Source of the DNA: Massilia sp.
Lineage (GTDB): Bacteria; Pseudomonadota; Gammaproteobacteria; Burkholderiales; Burkholderiaceae_D
NCBI GenBank assembly: GCA_003520365.1
Contig: DOUW01000049.1
Coordinates: 1-6,995 of the forward strand
Direction of reading: 5' to 3'
DNA length: 6,995 nt
Made by a program: the position numbers and the translations under genes. Under the pieces are notes generated by a model. It was not told the DNA's origin. It ran no database searches and saw nothing but the letters and a program-made list of their open reading frames with translations. Positions within the stretch are counted from its first letter, which is position 1. Each line of letters begins with the position of its first letter. Shown here in pieces: positions 1 through 6,086 of this stretch.

Positions 1-246
1 AACGCCGCGTCAAACGGGCCGCTGTCGGCGCACGGCCTGTACGGGCGCGTGGCCCAGGTGCTCGACGCGCCGGCGCGCTTCCGGCGCGTGGATGGCGCCA
101 CGGCCCCGGGGCAGCTCTCGCCTTTCGATTTCGCGCAGCCGATGGTGCTCGATACGGCGCGTGCGGCGGGGCTCGGGTATCGCTTCGGCCAGTCGGACGA
201 GTGGCTGGACGATGTGATTCGGCAGCATGACCTGGCGTTTGTCTGA
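1..246 (+). CDS. C-terminal fragment, possibly NAD-dependent epimerase/dehydratase-like protein
   Basis: The frame is open from the first base of the window to a TGA at 244-246, giving 81 residues of a protein whose start lies to the left. Codon use is strongly G/C-ending, as expected of a resident gene. The tail reads LGYRFGQSDEWLDDVIRQ close to the end, which resembles the C-terminal helix region of extended short-chain dehydrogenases (sugar-nucleotide epimerases/reductases), where a 'LGY.P....WL' pattern follows the substrate-binding part. No Rossmann glycine motif or YxxxK is in view because those lie upstream, so the family call is tentative. A GTG at 49 is internal, not a start. The gene converges on the OPT transporter, with a shared intergenic region holding two dyad structures. 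Confidence 0.45.
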   Translation, partial: NAASNGPLSAHGLYGRVAQVLDAPARFRRVDGATAPGQLSPFDFAQPMVLDTARAAGLGYRFGQSDEWLDDVIRQHDLAFV

Positions 247-275
247 GGCGCCTCGGGTATTCACGCGATGAGACG

Positions 276-333
276 GTGGGTTCGAGAACCCACCCTACCA
301 CGGCGGTTTTGTAGGGTGGGTTCTTGAACCCAC
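276..333. repeat. REP-like double palindrome
   Basis: Two 23-nt arms, 276-298 and 311-333, are reverse complements with one mismatch and are separated by a 12-nt loop. Each arm is itself a short palindrome: GTGGGTTC, two bases, GAACCCAC. The core GTAGGGTGGGTTC matches, from memory, a class of intergenic palindromic repeats common in Oxalobacteraceae-type genomes. It lies between two convergent genes, where such elements typically sit, and the transcript could fold into a 23-bp hairpin from either strand. It may assist termination of the upstream gene. I see no transposase (RAYT) gene in the window. Confidence 0.75.
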
Positions 334-383
334 GCGGTCCGACCATCCATGACCACGCGGCGCGTCACACACACCACCAAATG

Positions 384-408
384 AAAACGGGCGCCTAGGC
401 GCCCGTTT
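384..408 (-). terminator. Intrinsic terminator of the OPT transporter gene
   Basis: A perfect 24-nt palindrome (385-408) has arms AAACGGGCGCCT and AGGCGCCCGTTT and lies only four bases beyond the TAA stop (413-415) of the minus-strand gene. On the minus strand the right arm is followed by one more T at 384, giving a GTTTT tail and then CATTT, the layout of a rho-independent terminator with a short U tract. On the plus strand the hairpin is followed by CACTTTACTT, so it may also work in the other direction for the convergent gene. Confidence 0.85.
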
Positions 409-412
409 CACT

Positions 413-2686
413 TTACTTCTGCGGCTTCTCCCGCGCCACCCAGTACAGCAGCAGCACGATCGCCGCATACGGAATCAGCGACAGCAGGTCCGCGTGGGGT
501 CCCGACACGAAGGGGTTCGAGGACTCGGCCCACTTCGCCATCATGTTGTCGAAGTTGGTCATCACGCCCGCCGTGATAGCGATTACGATGCCCGCCAGCG
601 CGCCGCCTGCGATGTAGCCCGAGGCCAGCAGCGTGCCCGAGCTGCGGTCGCCCGCGGCCTGGCGCTCTTCCTCGTTCAGCTTGTCGTACTGCGGCAGCTT
701 GTTGTTGCGGCGGTCGGCGAACCAGCGCACCGCGCCGCCGACCGCGATCGGTAGCGTCGACACCAGCGGCAGATACACGCCGACCGAGAACGCCAGCGCC
801 TGGATGCCGGCCATCTCCAGCACCACGGCGATCATCACGCCGAACAGCACCAGGGTCCAGGGCAGCTGCTGGTCGAGGATGCCCTTGATGATGTAGGACA
901 TCAGCACGGCCTTGGGCGCGTCGTATTTCTTCACTTCGCTGCCGTCCGGGCGCTGGTGGTAGTGGCCGTTGATGCCCGGGTCGACCAGGTAGGCCAACTT
1001 GCCGTCATCCGCCACCAGGTACTTGCCGGCCGGGCCGCCGACCGTGTCAAGCTTGCGCCAGACCTTATAGGTCTTGTCGTCGCTTTCGGCCTGCGGGCCT
1101 TGCAGGCGCTCGGTCTCCGTCAACTTCGAGGCGTCGACCGTGATCGCCGGCGCCACCTGGGCCGCCGGCACGTACACGGTGCCGGCCTCGTTCAGCTTCA
1201 GCAGGATCGGGCCCAGGACCAGCGCCGAGGCAAAGGCGCCGCACAGGATCGCGTACTGCTGCAGGCGCGGCGTCGAGCCGACCAGGAAGCCGGTCTTCAA
1301 ATCCTGCGAGGTGGTGCCGGCGTTGCTGGCGGCGATGCAGACGATGGCGCCGACCGACAGGGCGGTGACGTAGTAGCGCCCGCCGGTCCAGCCCATCACC
1401 AGGAAGATCAGGCAGGTGAACAGCAAGGTCGCCACCGCCATGCCCGAGATCGGGTTCGAGGACGAGCCGATCTCGCCGGTCAGGCGCGATGAAACGGTGG
1501 CGAACAGGAAGCCGAACACCAGGATCAGCAGCGCGCCCAGCACGTTCATGTGCAGCGGCGTGGCGAAGGTGATGATGGCGATGATCGCCAGGCAGCCGAT
1601 CGCCACCCACTTGATCGGGATGTCCTGGTCGGTGCGCAGCGCGGCCTTGCCGGCGCTGGACCTCCCTTGCGCTTGCGCTTTGCCCATGCCGGCCAGGCCG
1701 CCCTTCAGGCCACCCCAGATCGCGGGCAGCGAGCGCACCAGCGAGATCAGGCCGCCGGCCGCCACCGCGCCCGCGCCGATGTAGAGCACATAGGCGTCGC
1801 GGATGTCGTCCGGCGACATGTCCTTGATCAGCGTGGTCGCCGGCGCCAGCGGCACCGTCAGCAGCTCGCCGAAGAACTTGATCATCGGGATCAGGAGCAG
1901 GTAGGACAGTACGCCGCCCGCCGCCATGGTGAAGGCGATGCGCGGGCCGATGATGTAGCCGACGCCGACCAGTTCCGGCGATACTTCCGCGCCGGCCGAA
2001 CCGGCCTTCAGGGGCGCGCCGAACTCGAAGTTGGCGACGTCCTTCCAGCCTCGGAACGAGACGTTGGCCACCTTGTACAGCAAGCCCAGGCCGAAGCCGC
2101 CGAAGATGATGGCGGCGCGGCGCTTGGCGTCCTTTTCCGCGTCCGAGCCGGCTTCGCGCTGCTCGCCCGCGGCGGCGCGCGAGGTCTCGGTAGCCGCGGC
2201 CTTCAGCACCTCGGCGCAGGCCGTGCCTTCCGGGTATTTCAGTTCGCGGTGGGCGTCGACGATCATGGTGCGGCGCATCGGGATCATCATCAGGATGCCG
2301 AGCAGGCCGCCGAGGATACCGACCAGCATGACGCGCGAGATCTCGAGATCGAAGCCGAGGATCATGATCGCCGGCATGGTCGCGCCCAGCCCGAAGGCGA
2401 GCGACTCGCCGGCCGAACCGGCGGTCTGGGTGATGCTGTTCTCGAGGATCGACGATTCGCGCCCGCCCATCTTGCGGAACATGCCGAACAGGGTGATCGC
2501 GATCACCGCCCCCGGGATCGAGGCGCTGACGGTCAGGCCGACTTTCAATACCAGGTACAGCGAGGAAGCGCCGAAGACCATGCCCAGCACGACGCCCATG
2601 ACGAGGGCGCGGACGGTCATCTCGGGCAGGTTCGCCGACGCCGGGATGTAGGGTTTGACGGCGGGCGGTGCGGGATCGTAGGGCAT
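413..2686 (-). CDS. OPT family oligopeptide transporter
   Basis: The protein is a 757-residue polytopic inner-membrane protein of the oligopeptide transporter (OPT) superfamily, secondary carriers that usually import small peptides or peptide-like metal chelates with protons. The substrate cannot be read from sequence. Near the N-terminus the segment LPEMTVRALVMGVVLG is followed by LKVGLTVSASIPGAVI, the conserved OPT first-helix pair, then a run of hydrophobic helices to the C-terminal LLSLIPYAAIVLLLYW. A hydrophilic stretch at about residues 495-592 interrupts the helices. The chosen ATG at 2684-2686 has AGGA five bases upstream and starts MPYDPAPPAV just ahead of the conserved region. The frame runs open a further 45 codons upstream to 2821, but that would cross the divergent promoter. 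It is single-gene, transcribed away from the PBP1A gene, and ends in a strong terminator. Confidence 0.93.
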   Translation of the reverse strand: MPYDPAPPAVKPYIPASANLPEMTVRALVMGVVLGMVFGASSLYLVLKVGLTVSASIPGAVIAITLFGMFRKMGGRESSILENSITQTAGSAGESLAFGLGATMPAIMILGFDLEISRVMLVGILGGLLGILMMIPMRRTMIVDAHRELKYPEGTACAEVLKAAATETSRAAAGEQREAGSDAEKDAKRRAAIIFGGFGLGLLYKVANVSFRGWKDVANFEFGAPLKAGSAGAEVSPELVGVGYIIGPRIAFTMAAGGVLSYLLLIPMIKFFGELLTVPLAPATTLIKDMSPDDIRDAYVLYIGAGAVAAGGLISLVRSLPAIWGGLKGGLAGMGKAQAQGRSSAGKAALRTDQDIPIKWVAIGCLAIIAIITFATPLHMNVLGALLILVFGFLFATVSSRLTGEIGSSSNPISGMAVATLLFTCLIFLVMGWTGGRYYVTALSVGAIVCIAASNAGTTSQDLKTGFLVGSTPRLQQYAILCGAFASALVLGPILLKLNEAGTVYVPAAQVAPAITVDASKLTETERLQGPQAESDDKTYKVWRKLDTVGGPAGKYLVADDGKLAYLVDPGINGHYHQRPDGSEVKKYDAPKAVLMSYIIKGILDQQLPWTLVLFGVMIAVVLEMAGIQALAFSVGVYLPLVSTLPIAVGGAVRWFADRRNNKLPQYDKLNEEERQAAGDRSSGTLLASGYIAGGALAGIVIAITAGVMTNFDNMMAKWAESSNPFVSGPHADLLSLIPYAAIVLLLYWVAREKPQK

Positions 2687-2692
2687 CGGTTT
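2687..2692 (-). promoter_or_regulatory. Ribosome-binding site deciding the OPT start
   Basis: On the minus strand the bases before the ATG at 2686 read CAAGGAAACCG, an AGGA core five bases from the start codon. No comparable site precedes the upstream ATG at 2821, which supports the 757-residue form. Confidence 0.6.
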
Positions 2693-2772
2693 CCTTGATT
2701 CTTGGGGATGCTGTCCGTCTTCGACGGAGGTGAAGGCGTGACTATGGCACATGCTGGAATGGAAGAAAAGCG

Positions 2773-2782
2773 CATTATAATG
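2773..2782. promoter_or_regulatory. Shared divergent promoter with palindromic -10 element
   Basis: The 10-bp perfect palindrome CATTATAATG contains the consensus -10 hexamer TATAAT on the plus strand (2776-2781) and again on the minus strand (2779-2774). It lies in the 146-bp gap between the divergent OPT and PBP1A genes, about 52 bases before the PBP1A start and about 87 bases before the OPT start. At 17-bp spacing neither strand shows a good -35 box (plus strand GCTGGA at 2753-2758). It may therefore serve one gene strongly and the other weakly, or be helped by an activator. Confidence 0.6.
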
Positions 2783-2832
2783 AGCCGATCCGGGCCGCTG
2801 ACCCTTGCGGTCCCACAGCACGAGAGAACGTC

Positions 2833-5217
2833 TTGACCAAGTCCACCCGCCCGGCCCCCGCCTTCCGGCCGCTACGCCGCGAACGCGGTTTCATTTTCTT
2901 CATCCTCGCCGCCATCGTGCTGTTCGTCGCCGGCGCCCTGATCTACGTGTTCGCCGCCATCGTGCCGAAGGTGCCGCCGATCGACGCCGTCCTCGATTAC
3001 AAGCCGAAGATCCCGCTGCGCATCTACACCGCCGATAACGTCCTGATCGGCGAATTCGGCGAGGAGCACCGCGACTTCGTCCCGATCGCCCAGATCCCGC
3101 CGATGATGAAGAACGCGGTGCTGGCGATCGAGGACGCGCGTTTCTATGAACATGGCGGCATCGACTGGATGGGCGCGATGCGCGCGGTCGGCTCCAACCT
3201 GCGCAGCGGTTTCGGTTCCGGCGGCGCCTCGACCATCACGATGCAGGTGGCGCGCAACTTCTTCCTGTCGAAGGAGAAGAAGCTGTCGAGGAAGATCAAC
3301 GAGATCGCCCTCGCCTGGAAGATCGAGGACGCCCTGACCAAGGACCAGATCCTCGAGCTCTACATGAACCAGATCTACCTGGGCCAGCGCTCCTATGGTT
3401 TTGCCAGCGCGGCGCGCGCCTACTTCGGCAAGGACCTGGACATGCTCTCCATCGCGGAGACCGCGATGCTGGCCGGCCTGCCCCAGAACCCGGCGCGCAA
3501 CAACCCGGCCGTGAACCCGAAGCGCGCCAAGCTGCGCCAGGAGCAGGTGCTGAGCCGCCTGCGCGAACTCGGCCAGATCGACGACGCCCAGTACGCCAAG
3601 GCCGTGGCCGAGCCAATGCGCGTGCATTCGCGTCCCCAGGAATTCGGCGCCCATGCGGAGTACGTGGCGGAACTGGCGCGCCAGGCGGTCTACGCCCGGT
3701 TCAAGGAAGAAGCCTACACGCGGGGATTGCGCGTGATCACCACCATCCGCGAGGCGGACCAGAAGGCGGCCTACGAATCGGTGCGCCGCAACGTGCTGGC
3801 CTACGATGCGCGCCACGGCTACCGCGGTCCGGAAGCGCGGATCGAATTGCCTTCGATTGACGACGAACGCGAGGAAGCGATCGTCGAGGCCCTGCAGAAG
3901 CGCCCGTCCAGCGACGGCCTGGAGCCGGCGGTCGTGCTCGAAGCCTCGCCCAGGCGCGTGAAAGTCGAGACCATCGACGGCGACGTGATCGACATCGAAG
4001 GCGCCGGCCTGAAATTCGCCGCCGCCGGCTTGTCCGGCAAGGCCAAGGATTCGGTGCGCATTGCGCCGGGCGCCATCGTCCGCATCAGCAAATTGCCGAA
4101 GGACGGCTGGGGCATCAGCCAGGTGCCGCAGGTGGCCGCCGCCTTTGTCGCGATCGACGCCGACACCGGCGCCTACCAGGCCCTGGTCGGCGGCTTCGAC
4201 TACAACCTGCAGAAGTTCAACCACGTGACCCAGGCCTGGCGCCAGCCGGGTTCCGCGATCAAGCCCTTCGTCTACGCGGCGGCCATCGACAAGGGCTATT
4301 CGCCGGGCACCCTGATCCTCGACGAGGCGCTCGACATGCCGGGCGAGAACGCCGGCGCCACCTGGTCGCCGCAGAACGACGACGGCGTCTTCGACGGCCC
4401 GATCACGATGCGCTATTCGCTGGCGCACTCGAAGAACGTGCCGACCGTGCGCCTGCTGCGCGCGATCGACGTCCCCTACGCCCACGACTTCCTCGGCAAG
4501 TTCGGCTTCGATTTGGCGCGCCACCCGAAGAACCTGACGCTTGCGCTGGGCACCGGCGCCGTCACGCCGCAGCAGATGGCCGGCGCCTATGCCGTCTTCG
4601 CCAACGGCGGCTTCTCAGTGAAGCCCTACCTGATCGCGCGCATTGTCGACGGCGACGGCACCGTGATCCAGGAAACCACGCCGCCCGCGCCGCGCCAGGA
4701 AAGCGCGCGCGTGCTCGACGCCCGCAACGCCTGGATCACCGACAGCATGCTGCGCGACGTCGCCCGCTACGGCACCGGCGCCGCGGCCACCAAACGCCTC
4801 GGCCGCCCTGACCTCGCCGGCAAGACCGGCACCACCAGCGACGCCATCGACGGCTGGTTCGCCGGCTATGGCGGCAACGTGGTGGCGGTGGCCTGGATGG
4901 GCTACGACGAACCGCGCTCGCTGGGCGGACGCGAATTCGGCGCCACGCTGGCGCTGCCGATCTGGCTCGACTACATGCAGGTGGCGTTGGCCAAGCATCC
5001 GGCCGTGGAGCGTCCGCAGCCGGAAGGCATGGTGCGCGAGAACGACGACTGGGTGTATGCGGAGCTGGCGGAGAACCCGCAGCTGCACGGGATCGACGTG
5101 ATGGCGGCGGCGCCCGAGGAGGATCCGGACGGCTTGTCCGAGGGGGAGGAAGTGATGCCTGTGCCTGCCGAGCCGACGGTGGATAATGCGCATCCGCTGG
5201 CGGATCCTGTCCGCTAG
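2833..5217 (+). CDS. mrcA: Penicillin-binding protein 1A (bifunctional transglycosylase/transpeptidase)
   Basis: This 794-residue class A PBP polymerises lipid II and cross-links the glycan strands in the periplasm. A short basic cytoplasmic tail is followed by one membrane anchor at about residues 20-43. The GT51 transglycosylase domain follows: E100 in the EDARFYEHGG motif is the expected catalytic glutamate, and GGASTITMQVARN and LELYMNQIYLG are present. An OB-like region at about 320-430 separates it from the transpeptidase domain, which has S474-A-I-K477 (acylated serine), S533-K-N535 and K664-T-G. All motifs are intact and the length is normal for PBP1A. The tail after about 740 is acidic and low in complexity. 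The start is TTG at 2833 with GAGAGA upstream; no ATG or GTG near it is in frame. The gene is also called ponA. It is probably driven by the TATAAT at 2776-2781. Confidence 0.96.
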   Translation: MTKSTRPAPAFRPLRRERGFIFFILAAIVLFVAGALIYVFAAIVPKVPPIDAVLDYKPKIPLRIYTADNVLIGEFGEEHRDFVPIAQIPPMMKNAVLAIEDARFYEHGGIDWMGAMRAVGSNLRSGFGSGGASTITMQVARNFFLSKEKKLSRKINEIALAWKIEDALTKDQILELYMNQIYLGQRSYGFASAARAYFGKDLDMLSIAETAMLAGLPQNPARNNPAVNPKRAKLRQEQVLSRLRELGQIDDAQYAKAVAEPMRVHSRPQEFGAHAEYVAELARQAVYARFKEEAYTRGLRVITTIREADQKAAYESVRRNVLAYDARHGYRGPEARIELPSIDDEREEAIVEALQKRPSSDGLEPAVVLEASPRRVKVETIDGDVIDIEGAGLKFAAAGLSGKAKDSVRIAPGAIVRISKLPKDGWGISQVPQVAAAFVAIDADTGAYQALVGGFDYNLQKFNHVTQAWRQPGSAIKPFVYAAAIDKGYSPGTLILDEALDMPGENAGATWSPQNDDGVFDGPITMRYSLAHSKNVPTVRLLRAIDVPYAHDFLGKFGFDLARHPKNLTLALGTGAVTPQQMAGAYAVFANGGFSVKPYLIARIVDGDGTVIQETTPPAPRQESARVLDARNAWITDSMLRDVARYGTGAAATKRLGRPDLAGKTGTTSDAIDGWFAGYGGNVVAVAWMGYDEPRSLGGREFGATLALPIWLDYMQVALAKHPAVERPQPEGMVRENDDWVYAELAENPQLHGIDVMAAAPEEDPDGLSEGEEVMPVPAEPTVDNAHPLADPVR

Positions 5218-5288
5218 CCGCAGATAAGGACTTGTTTCCGTATCCGGGGCGAACGCGCTGCGCCGGCTATCGCCCGACATCAAGTTAT

Positions 5289-5325
5289 TAAAATGCGACA
5301 CCCAGATAGACAGGGCAAGTAGGAG
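5289..5325 (+). promoter_or_regulatory. Possible promoter and strong Shine-Dalgarno before the caspase-like gene
   Basis: TAAAAT at 5289-5294 matches five of six -10 bases but has no clear -35 partner. TAGGAG at 5320-5325 is a good Shine-Dalgarno, eight bases before an ATG at 5334. That ATG is not in the reading frame of the protease, whose own GTG at 5366 has only a weak GGGTG upstream. The 116 bases after the PBP1A stop have no convincing terminator, so read-through from the PBP1A gene is also possible. Confidence 0.3.
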
Positions 5326-5365
5326 CAATTAAAATGTTTCTACAAGTTAATATATTGGGTGCGCA

Positions 5366-6004
5366 GTGCCATCACGTTCAAAAGCAAGAATTGTTATTCT
5401 GGAAGGCTCCTGGTGGGATGAACACGAGGTGCCGCAGATTTTGCCTTATTTCCAGGCGCTCGCTGTCACCCATCAGAAAGAATTGGAAATCACGCACCGT
5501 ACCTTCCGAACAAAGGAAGATATTGCCTTTTACGTTGCGGAGATTCCCAAAAATGCAGGGGTAATGCTGTATATCGCATGCCATGGCGACCAGGGCGTAT
5601 TGCGGCCTTCGGGCGATACCGTCATTCCGCTGTCGGAAGTGGCCGATGCGCTGAAAAAAGCACCGTCGGGTGCCATCTCGTTCGTGCATTTCGGCTCCTG
5701 CGAAATGGTGGTACCGGGACGCCGCCGCGAATGTCATCGTTTGATTCGAGAGGCATGCAACGCGATCTGGGTGTCGGGCTACACCAAACAGGTGGATTGG
5801 CTGCCGAGCACCTTCCTCGACCTGATGCTTGCGACCAGCATCTTTGCGCCTCAGCATGGAAAGACCGATGGCCGTGCCGGGCGCATCAACCATAACGCCA
5901 ACAAGTTCTTCGAGATGTACGAGCAGACTGCCCGCTCCCTGGGATTCAGCGCCTTGTCTGCGCACACCGATGGCGACCGCCTCTACCCTGCCGCGTTACA
6001 TTAA
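5366..6004 (+). CDS. Caspase-like (clan CD) cysteine protease, small stand-alone form
   Basis: This 212-residue soluble protein has no signal peptide. After a first hydrophobic strand (ARIVILEGSWW, residues 7-17) come two strand-plus-catalytic segments: VMLYIACHGD with H73, and ISFVHFGSCEM with C112. Hydrophobic strand-His-Gly followed about 40 residues later by hydrophobic strand-small-Cys is the signature of clan CD peptidases (caspase/metacaspase/CHAT type), so H73 and C112 are the likely dyad. A third strand, AIWVSGYT, and VDWLPSTFLDLML follow, a pattern I recall in stand-alone bacterial caspase-like proteins. There is no recognisable sensor, NTPase or repeat domain, and the length is about that of a lone protease domain. 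The start is GTG at 5366, the only standard start after the in-frame stop at 5348-5350. The 5' part is distinctly AT-rich. It is followed 82 bases later by the EcsC-like gene. The substrate is unknown. Confidence 0.72.
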   Translation: MPSRSKARIVILEGSWWDEHEVPQILPYFQALAVTHQKELEITHRTFRTKEDIAFYVAEIPKNAGVMLYIACHGDQGVLRPSGDTVIPLSEVADALKKAPSGAISFVHFGSCEMVVPGRRRECHRLIREACNAIWVSGYTKQVDWLPSTFLDLMLATSIFAPQHGKTDGRAGRINHNANKFFEMYEQTARSLGFSALSAHTDGDRLYPAALH

Positions 6005-6020
6005 TTTCCGTTTAATTCTT

Positions 6021-6048
6021 GCGCAGGCAGCCTGCGCGGCGCCTGCGC
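6021..6048 (+). other. Intercistronic nested stem-loops (possible attenuator or processing site)
   Basis: In the 82-base gap between the protease and EcsC-like genes, GCGCAGG (6021-6027) can pair with CCTGCGC at 6031-6037 across a three-base loop. Extended by one base, GCGCAGGC (6021-6028) can pair with GCCTGCGC at 6041-6048 across a 12-base loop. The two foldings exclude each other. No T run follows directly, so this is not a standard terminator. A role in setting the ratio of the two proteins is inference. Confidence 0.35.
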
Positions 6049-6086
6049 TTGCATCCGCATAAAAAATCAATCGCCTCAGGCCCACG

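Noticed and set aside
1550..2698. A 382-codon open frame antisense to the OPT gene
   Set aside because: Arg/Gln/Asp/Ala-rich shadow frame with no domain; explained by G/C-ending codons on the other strand.
2687..2821. A 45-codon N-terminal extension of the OPT gene starting at ATG 2821
   Set aside because: It would cover the palindromic -10 element, has no clear ribosome-binding site, and its residues are polar and unlike the family. ATG 2686 has AGGA at good spacing.
2872..4524. A 550-codon open frame antisense to the PBP1A gene
   Set aside because: Its composition is His/Arg/Val/Asp-rich low-complexity sequence typical of the shadow frame of a GC-rich gene, and the sense frame has full PBP motifs.
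5247..5275. GGGCGA/TCGCCC dyad after the PBP1A stop as a terminator
   Set aside because: Only a six-base stem with a 17-base loop and no T tract after it; too weak to call.
5378..5965. A 195-codon minus-strand frame opposite the caspase-like gene
   Set aside because: No motifs; the plus frame has ordered strand-HG and strand-SC segments that would not arise by chance in a shadow frame.
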